DNA from: RGIG2041 sp045546315
Lineage (GTDB): Bacteria; Bacillota; Clostridia; UBA1381; UMGS1253
Direction: 5' to 3'
DNA: 64,000 bases
Assembly (NCBI GenBank): GCA_045546315.1
Contig: JAZQCN010000059.1
Location: forward strand, 62,001-126,000
A program made the translations under genes and the position numbers. The notes under the pieces are model-generated. The model worked only from the letters and a program-made list of their open reading frames with translations. It ran no database searches and was not told the DNA's origin. Of this stretch, positions 42,377 to 50,558 are shown piece by piece (the first letter of the stretch is position 1; each line of letters opens with the position of its first letter).

Positions 42377-43099
42377 ATGGAAAATGTTATCGGTTATATC
42401 CATCAGCGCGAAACCTTCGGCGCCGTTGACGGACCGGGGGTGCGCTATGTCCTGTTTTTGCAGGGCTGTCCGCTGCATTGCCTGTATTGTCACAATCCGG
42501 ACAGTATTCCCGCGCGCAAAGGCAAGACAGCAAGCGTTTCAGAAGTGCTGCAGGATATTAGGCATTATAAAAATTTCATAAAAGACGGCGGCGTAACGCT
42601 CTCCGGCGGTGAGCCAATGCTGCAGCCGGACTTTACCATAGCGCTTTTAGAGGCCTGCCGTGAAGAAGGCTTGCACACTGCAGTCGACACCTCCGGCTTC
42701 GCACCGAAGTCCGTGCAGGAAAGAATTGCTGATGCTGCCGATTTGATTTTGCTTGATATAAAATCCATTGATACAGAAGTTTGCCGTAAAATTACCGGTC
42801 ATGGTAATGCACGCGCACTCGCGATGCTGGATTATTGTGAATTGAGCTGTAAGCCGGTATGGATTCGACATGTAGTCGTTCCCGGACTCACATTAGACAC
42901 AGAAATGCTGACCGCACTTGCGGAGCATATACGCCATTATAAATGTGTTGAATGTGTGGAGCTGTTGCCGTTTCATAAAATGGGTGAGCATAAGTGGGAA
43001 AAAGGCACATACACACTGGAGAATACCCCTGTTCCCACCGTACAGGAAATGGCGCAGGTACGACGCATTTTTACGGAACGCGGATTGAAAGTACATTAA
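42377..43099 (+). CDS. pflA: Pyruvate formate-lyase activating enzyme
   Basis: A 240-residue radical SAM activase that installs the glycyl radical on PflB. The cluster motif is FLQGCPLHCLYCHNPD (CxxxCxxC, ~residue 33), then GGVTLSGGEPMLQ (SAM-binding GGEP) and LDIKSID. ATG 42377 follows TTTAGGAGAG and is preferred to the longer frame from 42338. Confidence 0.96.
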   Translation: MENVIGYIHQRETFGAVDGPGVRYVLFLQGCPLHCLYCHNPDSIPARKGKTASVSEVLQDIRHYKNFIKDGGVTLSGGEPMLQPDFTIALLEACREEGLHTAVDTSGFAPKSVQERIADAADLILLDIKSIDTEVCRKITGHGNARALAMLDYCELSCKPVWIRHVVVPGLTLDTEMLTALAEHIRHYKCVECVELLPFHKMGEHKWEKGTYTLENTPVPTVQEMAQVRRIFTERGLKVH

Positions 43100-43116
43100 T
43101 GTTTTGTATATAGAAA

Positions 43117-43149
43117 AAGCAAGGGTAATCACCCTTGCTTTATTTTTTT
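43117..43149 (+). terminator. Terminator of pflBA
   Basis: AAGCAAGGGT / ACCCTTGCTT stem with AATC loop and TATTTTTTTA tail. Confidence 0.9.
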
Positions 43150-43154
43150 ATTTA

Positions 43155-43183
43155 CGGCGCGGCACACAGGCACGCGCCCTACG
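43155..43183. repeat. 29-bp dispersed repeat, copy 1
   Basis: Identical over 29 bp to 46700-46728; it contains GGCGC..GCGCC arms followed by CTACG. Found between two terminators, in non-coding DNA. Confidence 0.85.
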
Positions 43184-43231
43184 GTGTTGATTTAAATTTC
43201 AATTTAATTAAAACATCCGCAAACGCAAAAA

Positions 43232-43262
43232 CGGTACCCACCGAGGTGGGTACCGCGTTTTG
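43232..43262 (-). terminator. Terminator of the S-layer-like gene
   Basis: Perfect 10-bp stem CGGTACCCAC / GTGGGTACCG with a 4-nt loop; on the minus strand a TTTTTG tail follows. T-rich on the other strand as well, so it may work in both directions. Confidence 0.88.
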
Positions 43263-43298
43263 TTTTTTAGAAGCTATGCTTCAGACTCGAAGTTTAAA

Positions 43299-46200
43299 TT
43301 ACTTCGTGTACTTCGGCATATCGTTCTCGTAGTTGATTACATATACATCAACAACTTCATCATTGTAGAGTCTGATGATTGCATAGTAAAGCTTTGTATC
43401 AGCAGCATTACCAGCACCAGTCTCGATGTTACCGTTGTCAAGTGCGATGTACTCAGAAGCAAGAACGGAATCAGCTGTGGAAGCGTACAACTTGGTCTTA
43501 GCCTTGTTGTTGTAAACTACAACATTTGCAGTTTCCGGAACCATGTATACATAGTCGGAACCAGCTACATCAGCGTTAACTGCGAGCTTAACCTTCAGAC
43601 CACCTTCTACAGAATCAACAGTAGCGATGATACCAGCCATTACTTCGTTGTCAGCTTCGTAAGCTGTCTCGTAGGTGTACATGTAGTCGTCACCTGCGGA
43701 ACCGATAACTGCAGCTTCAAATACATCGAATGTAGCTTCGCTCGGAGCGCCAGTCAATACAGTATTTTCAACATCAGCAACCTTAGAAGCAATCTTAGTT
43801 ACATTCTCCATAAGGTTAGCATCGTCAGCTACGCTGTAGATGAATACATCACCTTCTGTGAGACCAGCAACTACAGAAGAGGAAGCTTCGCTATCGAGAA
43901 CGAACATTGTCTTCTCTTCGCCGCCCTGGATGTAGTAAACCTTTACAGCATCTTCATCATCATCACCGTATGTGGTTGTGCGTGCTTCCTTGAAGTATGC
44001 GAATGCAGCTTCGGAATCAGCAGCCATTGTACCGCTTGTGATGAGAGCTACGTTGTATGTGCCGTTAGCGTTGTAGCCATAGAATGCTACATCGTATTCC
44101 TTCTCGTTAACGAGAGTTGCAGCGTCTACAACCTTCCAATCAGCGAACTCAGCAGCCGGCTCGATCATGAATACCTTAGCGCCTTCAGCCAGAGTCTTGG
44201 AAGCCTTGAACTTGTTAGTAGCAGAGATCCATTCCTTTGTAGCAGTCGGAACTACACCAAAGTCATTTTCGTCTGCGTTGTTGCCGTTCGGCAGGTAAAT
44301 CTTTGTAAGCTCTGTGCCACTTACATCGTAAGCGATGAGCTTTTCTGTTGCTGTACCGTTAGCAACGAGATCCTCGATGATTTCAACCGGGCTCATTTCA
44401 TAACCTGTGTAATCACCAGCTACGCCACCAAAGATAACAGCCATTTCAGCATCTGTGTACTTTGTTGCAGCCTTCTTATCAGCAGTCTGAACGCCGTTGA
44501 TTTCGATTCTGTCAGCTACATCGTATGTTACATCTTCACCTGCTGCAGTGAACATTCTGAGGGACTTATCACCGAAGGAAGAAGTACCTACTTTGTAAAC
44601 ATAAGCATAATCATTGCTCATTGTTGTTGTAGTATCGGAGTAAACGATAACGCCAGTGGATGTGAGGTAGAATTTACCTTCATCGCCCGGTGCCGGGAAG
44701 TTAGTAACAAATGCCGAAGCACCGAATACTTCGTATTCTTCGTCGCCGATTTCAACGAGGTTATCGCTGTTTACGCCGGACTTAACCTTACCCTCTACAA
44801 CGTTTCTTGTAGCGTGGATTTCAACGAATGTCGGGTTAGACAGACCGTTGGAAGCAATAAGAACTACGTCATTCTTCTGGAGGTCTGTGAGCTCTGCAGC
44901 TTCACCGTTGATTGTAACTGTGAGTTCCTTCATGTTCTCAACAGCGTCCTCATTGAGAGCGATGCTGCGAGTCGGATGAAGTGTGTTAACAGTTGTGCTG
45001 TTCTGGCCCTTCAGACGGAGTGTCATAGAGCTTGCTACAACAGAATCAACAACTGCGATGTCGTAGGACTTAACAACGAAGAGATCATACTCGCCGTCAT
45101 TGTTGGTGTCGATAACCTTGATTGTACCAGCGTAAGCCGGGATCAAAGCGTTTGTAGCTGCAACCGGTGCACCATTGTTGATGATAGCGATTGCACCGTC
45201 AGCGATGTCGATAACGGTCGGGCGCTTGTCATCATGGTCAGCGTTGCTCCAGTAGGAGAATACACCTGTGGAAGAACCATTGTCGATGTTCATTTCTTCG
45301 TCAGCGTCAACGTCCGGAGCTGTCTCGTCGCAGAGTACGTCGAGGTCTTCGAATACGATTTCCTTTGTCTTTGTTGTCTTAGCAACAACAGCGATTACAT
45401 CATATTCGCCATCTTCGTTCTCACCGAGGTAAGCGTTGGATGCATAGTAAGCTAAATCAGCTGCGGATGCATCTGCGCAGTAATAATCGTTGAGAGCGTA
45501 TACAACCGGGTCACCTGTGCCAACGAGCTCAAGAGCCTTGATTGTGTTCGCATCAATCTTGGAGATGCTGTAATCGATTTCGCCTTCGTCCATTGTCGGA
45601 TCGTTCTTGAAGGAGTTAACAACCATACCTTCTACACGGTATACGCCGAGCTTGTTGTTGAGGAGGTTCTTTGCAACCGGCTCATACTTAGCTTCTGTAC
45701 CGTAGGTAACTCTTTCCATCAGGTTAACTTCGAGAGCGTTGTATGCGAGCATAGCGATGTCGCTTCTCTTAGCCGGAGCTGTGGAATCTGTGATTGTAAC
45801 CTTGTTTGTGAGCTTGAGGTCTGCAGCTACCATCATGTAACCAGCCGGGTAACCGCCCTGGTCTTCAGCCATGTATGTGTAGCCGAGTGCAGCAACGATC
45901 AGCTTAATAGCCTGCTCGTATGTAACGTTATCTTCCGGACCGAAAGCGGTATCGCTGTAGCCGTTGATAATGCCCAAACCTGCTGCGTATGCAACGTAAC
46001 CCGATGCCCAATGATCAGCTGTTACGTCGTCAAACTTTGTAGCAACCTGGCCAGCTGTGCTCTTTGCAATCAATGCGCAGAGGATCTTAGCCATTTCTGC
46101 TCTTGTTACGTTCTGGTCCGGATTGAAGTTACCCTTGTCATCACCGTTGATGATGTTAAGAGCGGACAGAACCTTTACTGCTTCTGCGTACTTAGCTGTG

Positions 46201-46301
46201 CTTGCTACGTCCGGGAACTGCATAACCGCTGCGGATGCAACTACACCGAAAACCATAACACAAGCAACAACAAGTGCCAACAGTTTCTTGAGATTTTTCA
46301 T
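43299..46301 (-). CDS. Large SLH-domain surface (S-layer-like) protein
   Basis: A 1000-residue secreted protein. The signal peptide (residues 1-24, ..VVASAAV) leads into three SLH modules at ~29-72 (INGDDKGNFNPDQNVTRAEMA), ~90-132 (DDVTADHWASGYV, FGPEDNVT) and ~150-190, which anchor proteins to pyruvylated wall polymers. The remaining ~800 residues are acidic, Ala/Val/Thr-rich beta-type sequence with no recognised domain. Very uniform codon choice, a consensus promoter and a long leader suggest a highly expressed structural protein, probably the main surface-layer subunit; that rank is inference. A long antisense frame is a by-product of this codon bias. Confidence 0.87.
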   Translation of the reverse strand: MKNLKKLLALVVACVMVFGVVASAAVMQFPDVASTAKYAEAVKVLSALNIINGDDKGNFNPDQNVTRAEMAKILCALIAKSTAGQVATKFDDVTADHWASGYVAYAAGLGIINGYSDTAFGPEDNVTYEQAIKLIVAALGYTYMAEDQGGYPAGYMMVAADLKLTNKVTITDSTAPAKRSDIAMLAYNALEVNLMERVTYGTEAKYEPVAKNLLNNKLGVYRVEGMVVNSFKNDPTMDEGEIDYSISKIDANTIKALELVGTGDPVVYALNDYYCADASAADLAYYASNAYLGENEDGEYDVIAVVAKTTKTKEIVFEDLDVLCDETAPDVDADEEMNIDNGSSTGVFSYWSNADHDDKRPTVIDIADGAIAIINNGAPVAATNALIPAYAGTIKVIDTNNDGEYDLFVVKSYDIAVVDSVVASSMTLRLKGQNSTTVNTLHPTRSIALNEDAVENMKELTVTINGEAAELTDLQKNDVVLIASNGLSNPTFVEIHATRNVVEGKVKSGVNSDNLVEIGDEEYEVFGASAFVTNFPAPGDEGKFYLTSTGVIVYSDTTTTMSNDYAYVYKVGTSSFGDKSLRMFTAAGEDVTYDVADRIEINGVQTADKKAATKYTDAEMAVIFGGVAGDYTGYEMSPVEIIEDLVANGTATEKLIAYDVSGTELTKIYLPNGNNADENDFGVVPTATKEWISATNKFKASKTLAEGAKVFMIEPAAEFADWKVVDAATLVNEKEYDVAFYGYNANGTYNVALITSGTMAADSEAAFAYFKEARTTTYGDDDEDAVKVYYIQGGEEKTMFVLDSEASSSVVAGLTEGDVFIYSVADDANLMENVTKIASKVADVENTVLTGAPSEATFDVFEAAVIGSAGDDYMYTYETAYEADNEVMAGIIATVDSVEGGLKVKLAVNADVAGSDYVYMVPETANVVVYNNKAKTKLYASTADSVLASEYIALDNGNIETGAGNAADTKLYYAIIRLYNDEVVDVYVINYENDMPKYTK

Positions 46302-46431
46302 ATCTCAATTCCTCCCTTAAAAAAAATTTTTTTGTTGAAAGAGTGTTGTGTCTTAGCAGGCCGCGGTCACCCTCTTTCACTGCGACCCGCCCGACGGCAA
46401 CAGGGGCACTGATGCCCTAAGTTGTCTTCTT
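46302..46431 (-). promoter_or_regulatory. Structured leader of the S-layer-like gene
   Basis: The ~130-nt leader can form a closing stem CUUAG (46417-46421) / CUAAG (46352-46356), a hairpin GGGCA-UCAG-UGCCC (46404-46417) and a stem GCCG..GGUC / GACC..CGGC (46395-46398, 46384-46387 with 46365-46368, 46360-46363). The loop of the latter, UGAAAGAG (46372-46379), is complementary over 8 nt to CUCUUUCA (46336-46343) next to the ribosome site AAGGGAGG: a possible pseudoknot. It may stabilise the mRNA or control translation. I do not recognise a known class. Confidence 0.5.
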
Positions 46432-46437
46432 GCATTG

Positions 46438-46466
46438 ATTATAACATCCCAAAATTATGTAGTCAA
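46438..46466 (-). promoter_or_regulatory. Sigma-A promoter of the S-layer-like gene
   Basis: Minus-strand TTGACT (46461-46466), 17-bp spacer, TATAAT (46438-46443). Confidence 0.87.
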
Positions 46467-46606
46467 TGCAGTTAATACAGTTGTAATATAACTGTAAAAT
46501 TAGTAATTTGCCTGTATTATTGCGCCTTTCAGCGCAGCACTGCAGGCACATTACAGACTATTTTCACGCACGCGCAAATGCGCATACGGTGGGATCATAA
46601 AGTAAA

Positions 46607-46670
46607 TGAAGTGCAAGCTTTGCTTGCATGAAGCGTTGCCTTTGGCAACATGATGTGCGCTTTGCTTACA
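46607..46670. repeat. Array of three ~22-bp hairpin units
   Basis: Units at 46607-46628, 46629-46650 and 46651-46670 share the frame TGA(A/T)G(T/C)G..(T)TTG..CA. Two form near-perfect hairpins (GCAAGC-TTT-GCTTGC; GTTGCC-TTT-GGCAAC), with differing arm sequences that keep pairing. The surrounding 46467-46950 region has no gene. Confidence 0.8.
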
Positions 46671-46699
46671 AATGCATGTGGTATGCTTCTGCCATATTC

Positions 46700-46728
46700 C
46701 GGCGCGGCACACAGGCACGCGCCCTACG
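46700..46728. repeat. 29-bp dispersed repeat, copy 2
   Basis: Exact copy of 43155-43183. The two copies flank the S-layer-like gene with its promoter, about 3.5 kb apart, in the same orientation. Confidence 0.85.
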
Positions 46729-46753
46729 AAGCCACTTTAAATTTTGTGTGTAG

Positions 46754-46775
46754 GGAACGACCTACGTGTCGTTCC
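46754..46775. repeat. Inverted repeat GGAACGAC / GTCGTTCC
   Basis: Perfect 8-bp arms with a 6-bp centre, 26 bp after the 29-bp repeat. Short palindromes of the type TAGGGAACGACC..GTCGTTCC are familiar to me as intergenic elements in clostridial genomes, though I cannot verify this here. Confidence 0.6.
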
Positions 46776-46954
46776 GTTCCTTCATCCATCCCTTATATTA
46801 TATAAGGAAGAAACTCCGTTTGAAGAAAAAATCTCTCCAAGCGACAGCGCCACTTACCTATTATATACACGCAAATCTTCTTTTGTCAATGCCTAATTTT
46901 TCTTTTTTGGACTTTTTTTATAAATAATTCGTCTTATTTTGCACCGCAATCCTC

Positions 46955-46983
46955 TTGCATTCCGCTTTTGCATGTGCTAAAAT
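46955..46983 (+). promoter_or_regulatory. Sigma-A promoter of the nucleotidyltransferase gene
   Basis: TTGCAT (46955-46960), 17-bp spacer, TAAAAT (46978-46983). Confidence 0.7.
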
Positions 46984-47025
46984 GAGTTTGTTCCTAATAT
47001 ATAGTATAAAAGGAGTTTTTGAATT

Positions 47026-47757
47026 ATGAAAGCAATTGTACTCGCAGCAGGCAAGGGCAGCCGCCTGCAATCCGAAAAGTTTAACTTACCGAAGGTGCTT
47101 CGCCAGGCAAACGGCAGACCGTTAATCAGCTATGTTTTGGAAAGCATCAACTTTATCGCGCCGGAGGACACAGAAATCGTTGTCGGCTATATGCGCGAAA
47201 AGGTTGTCGAAGCGCTCGGCGATAAATACGGCTACAGCATTCAGGACGAGCAGCTCGGTACAGGTCACGCCGTAATGTGTACGCGTGAGCATATGGAGGG
47301 CTACGACGGGCAGGTGCTTATCTGCTATGGCGATATGCCACTCGTTAAGCCGGAAACCTACAAGAGCCTCGTTGACAAACACATCGAAAGCGGTGCGCAT
47401 TGCACGCTTTTAACCGCCATCGAGGAAAATCCACCTGCCTATGGCAGAATCGTGCGCGATGCAAACGGCAAGCTCGCCTCTATCGTCGAGGAAAAAGACT
47501 GCACGCCGGAGCAAAAGCTGATTAAAGAAGTAAATGTCGGCATTTATGTGTTCGACGCTAAGGAATTGATGGCAGGTCTCGGCGAGCTGAAAAACAGCAA
47601 CGCGCAAAATGAATACTACTTAACCGATATGCCGCAGATTTTCATTGGAAAGGGTTTAACAGTTGAAACCTTCTCCATTGAAAACACAACGGAATTCTTC
47701 GGTGTAAATACGGTTGAGGACCTTGCGTTCTGCGAAAAGGAGCTTTTGAAGAGATAA
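47026..47757 (+). CDS. Sugar-phosphate nucleotidyltransferase, GlmU N-terminal-like
   Basis: A 243-residue NTP-transferase domain. AIVLAAGKGSRLQSEKFNLPKVL is the nucleotide-binding signature, and DEQLGTGHAVMC, CYGDMPLVKP, NPPAYGRIV and EVNVGIYVF match the GlmU pyrophosphorylase half. The left-handed beta-helix acetyltransferase half is absent, so it makes a UDP-sugar (probably UDP-GlcNAc) without the acetylation step, or uses another substrate. A true glmU may exist elsewhere. It overlaps the VanW gene by 1 bp (TAATG), so the two are translationally coupled, a hint at an envelope role. Confidence 0.87.
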   Translation: MKAIVLAAGKGSRLQSEKFNLPKVLRQANGRPLISYVLESINFIAPEDTEIVVGYMREKVVEALGDKYGYSIQDEQLGTGHAVMCTREHMEGYDGQVLICYGDMPLVKPETYKSLVDKHIESGAHCTLLTAIEENPPAYGRIVRDANGKLASIVEEKDCTPEQKLIKEVNVGIYVFDAKELMAGLGELKNSNAQNEYYLTDMPQIFIGKGLTVETFSIENTTEFFGVNTVEDLAFCEKELLKR

Positions 47758-48383
47758 TGAAATCCCGTATTTTTGCAATTGTTTTATGCGTTTTGCTTTT
47801 CATTGGTAACGCTGCATATGCTTTCCCGGTAGAGGACGGCGTGGATGCCTATTCGTGGGACACAGCGCCGATGCAGGTTTCCATGCCACAGCCGAAAAGG
47901 CTTGTCGGCTATGTGGAAACAGAAATCGGACGCGCGAAAACCTACTACGAAACCTACGCTTCGCAAGCCAACCGCAACGAGAATATGCGCCTTGCAACCG
48001 TAGCCATCAACGGCACGGTGCTTGAGCCGGGCGAAGTCTTTTCCTACAATCAGACCGTTGGTCCGCGTACGGCAGAGCGCGGCTTCAAGCAGGCAACAAT
48101 TTTCGTCGGCAAAGAAAAGGTGCCGGGCTACGGCGGCGGCATTTGCCAGATTTCGTCGACGCTGTATATGGCGACAAAGAAAACAAGCCTGCAAATCGTT
48201 GAGCGCCACGCGCACAGCCTGCCGGTAACCTATTGCAGCCGCGACGATGAGGCTACGGTTTCCTGGGGCTATCTAGATTACCGATTCAAAAACAATCTCG
48301 ACATCCCGGTACGCATCGAGGCAAGTATGGGCGGCGGCGTTTGCAATATTGCAATTTTTGCAATGACCCCTGTTTATGAATAA
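47757..48383 (+). CDS. Secreted VanW-family protein (short form)
   Basis: A 208-residue protein with a signal peptide (MKSRIFAIVLCVLLFIGNAAYA) and a VanW domain: VLEPGEVFSYNQTVGPRTAERGFKQA and PGYGGGICQISSTLYMA, with the same conserved Cys as the larger paralogue at 35852-37678. It has no membrane anchor and no PG-binding repeats. Coupled to the nucleotidyltransferase gene. Function in wall metabolism is inferred. Confidence 0.85.
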   Translation: MKSRIFAIVLCVLLFIGNAAYAFPVEDGVDAYSWDTAPMQVSMPQPKRLVGYVETEIGRAKTYYETYASQANRNENMRLATVAINGTVLEPGEVFSYNQTVGPRTAERGFKQATIFVGKEKVPGYGGGICQISSTLYMATKKTSLQIVERHAHSLPVTYCSRDDEATVSWGYLDYRFKNNLDIPVRIEASMGGGVCNIAIFAMTPVYE

Positions 48384-48390
48384 AGCTTTC

Positions 48391-48426
48391 AAGAAGGTTT
48401 TGCTTTGGCAAAACCTTCTTATTTTT
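48391..48426 (+). terminator. Terminator of the nucleotidyltransferase-VanW operon
   Basis: Perfect 13-bp stem AAGAAGGTTTTGC / GCAAAACCTTCTT with ATTTTTATT tail. Confidence 0.9.
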
Positions 48427-48439
48427 ATTATAATATTGC

Positions 48440-48468
48440 TTGAAATCGTCAACAATCAGTAGTATAAT
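48440..48468 (+). promoter_or_regulatory. Sigma-A promoter of the DUF1846 gene
   Basis: TTGAAA (48440-48445), 17-bp spacer, TATAAT (48463-48468). Confidence 0.8.
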
Positions 48469-48502
48469 AGTCTATGGTATTTATTTTGTGGGGGCGGTTT
48501 TT

Positions 48503-49969
48503 ATGAACAGAAAAATCGGTTTTGACAATAAAAAATATATTCAGATGCAATCCAAGTATATCGGTGAGCGCGTTTTGGAGTTTGGCGACAAGCTGTATTT
48601 AGAGCTTGGCGGTAAGCTTTTTGACGACCATCACGCGTCCCGCGTACTGCCGGGCTTTGAGCCGGACAGTAAAATCAAAATGCTGATGCATTTAAAGGAC
48701 AAGCTCGAAATCGTTATTGTCATCAGTGCGATTGACATTGTGAAAAACAAGGTCAACAGCAACCACAATCTCACCTATGATTTAGATACCATTCGCTTAA
48801 TCAATGCGTTTCGCAGCCTGGATTTGCTTGTCGGCAGCATCGTAATTACGCAGTACAGCGGTCAGCCGGCGGCGGATATGTTTAAAAAGCGTCTGGAGAA
48901 TATGGGTATTAAAGTGTTTTTGCATTATCCGATTCCGGGCTATCCGTCCAATGTGGAATACATTGTCAGCGACGAAGGCTTCGGCAAAAACGAATATGTT
49001 GAAACCGAAAAGCAAATCGTTGTCATAACGGCGCCGGGTCCGGGCAGCGGCAAGATGGCAACCTGCCTTTCCCAGCTGTACCACGAAAACAAACGCGGCA
49101 TCAAGGCAGGCTATGCAAAATTTGAAACCTTCCCAATCTGGAATTTACCGCTTAAACACCATGTCAACCTCGCATATGAGGCTGCGACCGTGGATTTAAA
49201 CGATGTCAATATGATTGATCCGTTCCATTTAGAGGCGCACGGCACGACCGCCGTAAACTACAACCGCGACATCGAGGTTTTTCCGGTGCTCAACGCGATT
49301 ATGAAAAAAATCCTCGGCGAAAGCCCCTACAAATCCCCGACGGATATGGGCGTAAATATGGCAGGCAACTGTATCGTTGACGACGAGGTTTGCCGCCAGG
49401 CCTCCAAGGATGAAATCATCCGCCGCTACTATCAGGTGTTAAAGGATAAAATCAACGGCAAGTGCGACGACGATGTGGTCTATAAAATGCAGCTGATTAT
49501 GAAGCAGGCAGAGGTTGACTGTCATCAGCGCCCGGTTGTGGGTGCAGCGCTTGACAAAGCAAAGGAAACCGGACATACCGCCTGTGCAATTCAACTGCTG
49601 GACGGCAGAATGGTCACCGGCAAAACCTCAGATTTGCTCGGTGCTTCCAGCGCAGCGCTATTGAATGCATTAAAAACCGTTACCGGAATTGACGATGACA
49701 TTCATTTAATCTCTCCGGAGGTTATCGAGCCGCTGCAAGGCTTAAAAACCAATCATTTCGGCAGCAAGAATCCGCGACTGCATATGGACGAAACCTTAAT
49801 TGCGCTTTCTATCTGTGCCGCAAGCGATGCCGTTGCAAAAAAAGCACTCGCCGGCTTAAGCGAGCTAAAGGGCGCGCAGGCGCACTCGACCGTCCTGCTT
49901 TCCCAGGTCGATGAGCGTGTGTTTAAAAAACTTGGTATGCACTTAACCTGCGAAGCCGTTTACAAGTAA
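48503..49969 (+). CDS. DUF1846 domain-containing protein
   Basis: A 488-residue cytoplasmic protein of the DUF1846 family, common in Bacillota, with no established function. It contains VVITAPGPGSGKMATCLSQLYHE, which resembles a phosphate-binding loop (GPGSGK), and conserved blocks FETFPIWNLPLKHHVNLAYEAAT and SPTDMGVNMAGNCIVDDEV. Starting at ATG 48503 avoids the region carrying the promoter, where the longer frame begins. Single-gene unit with its own promoter and terminator. Confidence 0.88.
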   Translation: MNRKIGFDNKKYIQMQSKYIGERVLEFGDKLYLELGGKLFDDHHASRVLPGFEPDSKIKMLMHLKDKLEIVIVISAIDIVKNKVNSNHNLTYDLDTIRLINAFRSLDLLVGSIVITQYSGQPAADMFKKRLENMGIKVFLHYPIPGYPSNVEYIVSDEGFGKNEYVETEKQIVVITAPGPGSGKMATCLSQLYHENKRGIKAGYAKFETFPIWNLPLKHHVNLAYEAATVDLNDVNMIDPFHLEAHGTTAVNYNRDIEVFPVLNAIMKKILGESPYKSPTDMGVNMAGNCIVDDEVCRQASKDEIIRRYYQVLKDKINGKCDDDVVYKMQLIMKQAEVDCHQRPVVGAALDKAKETGHTACAIQLLDGRMVTGKTSDLLGASSAALLNALKTVTGIDDDIHLISPEVIEPLQGLKTNHFGSKNPRLHMDETLIALSICAASDAVAKKALAGLSELKGAQAHSTVLLSQVDERVFKKLGMHLTCEAVYK

Positions 49970-49974
49970 AAATT

Positions 49975-50004
49975 AAAAGCCATTTTCATTTGAAAATGGC
50001 TTTT
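49975..50004. terminator. Bidirectional terminator between DUF1846 and SLOG genes
   Basis: AAAAGCCATTTTCA / TGAAAATGGCTTTT, 14-bp perfect stem with 2-nt loop and T6. Confidence 0.9.
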
Positions 50005-50493
50005 TTATTCCTTCGGCGGTACGCGGTCAACAGAAAACAGTTTTACCTCCTGCTCAATTGCGTATTTTACCGTATATGCCGTTCCGCCCCTTGTTTGTCG
50101 CATAAATATGATGCCGCAGCAGCTTTCATCCACCATGCGGCGATTGCGCGCGTGCATACAATAGCTTGTATAATGCTCGCTCACATATTCCACCAAATCT
50201 GCCGCAGATAGTATTTCGCGGTAAATCTTTTGGTCGCCACGACTCCAACGCAACGCCTGGTCCTTGCAGGGTAAAATCAGTTGCAGGCGAATATCTGCAT
50301 TCTTTTTTTGCAGCGCAAGCACCGCGCGTGCCGCCAAGGTGTCAAAGCCGCGTGCACCGCCACAGATAAAGGTGCGTATATTCATTTTTTCTGCCAGAGT
50401 TTCACAGAGCAAATAGGTGTTTTCATAAATACGCGCCTCCTCTGCAGGAGGAATGTCTCTGTGCCCGGTGAAAAAGCAGGTCTGTTCTCTCAT
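50005..50493 (-). CDS. SLOG-superfamily protein (DUF1273/YpsA-like)
   Basis: A 162-residue Rossmann-like protein with TCFFTGHRDIPP at the N terminus, FICGGARGFDTLAARAVL (the SLOG GGxxGFD nucleotide loop), ILPCKDQALRW and a closing GGTAYTVKYAIEQ. SLOG proteins bind nucleotides or nucleotide-derived ligands, some in conflict or signalling systems; no such partner is nearby. ATG 50493 follows GGAGAGCGGT. No clear promoter; it follows the second SLH gene, which ends in a terminator. Confidence 0.78.
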   Translation of the reverse strand: MREQTCFFTGHRDIPPAEEARIYENTYLLCETLAEKMNIRTFICGGARGFDTLAARAVLALQKKNADIRLQLILPCKDQALRWSRGDQKIYREILSAADLVEYVSEHYTSYCMHARNRRMVDESCCGIIFMRQTRGGTAYTVKYAIEQEVKLFSVDRVPPKE

Positions 50494-50513
50494 ACCGCTC
50501 TCCGTTTCCGACA

Positions 50514-50547
50514 AAAAACCGCCCTTGCTGTTGCAAAGGCGGTTTTT
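50514..50547 (-). terminator. Terminator of the second SLH gene
   Basis: AAAAACCGCC / GGCGGTTTTT stem with an inner TTGC / GCAA pairing; T-rich on the minus strand, 12 bp after the stop. Confidence 0.85.
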
Positions 50548-50558
50548 ATCAGCTTAAA

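Noticed and set aside
43260..45455. 731-codon plus-strand frame opposite the S-layer-like gene
   Set aside because: It has no ribosome site, is Cys-rich with no domain or signal, and is explained by the strong codon bias of the real gene on the minus strand.
46302..46431. c-di-GMP riboswitch before the S-layer-like gene
   Set aside because: The conserved GEMM sequence elements are not present; only generic stems and a loop-tail complementarity are visible.
46607..46670. CRISPR-like short repeats
   Set aside because: Units are adjacent hairpins with variable arms, with no constant repeat/unique spacer alternation.
50005..50493. SLOG protein as part of a defence or nucleotide-signalling system
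   Set aside because: No effector, nuclease, pore or synthase gene lies beside it; neighbours are DUF1846 and an SLH surface protein.
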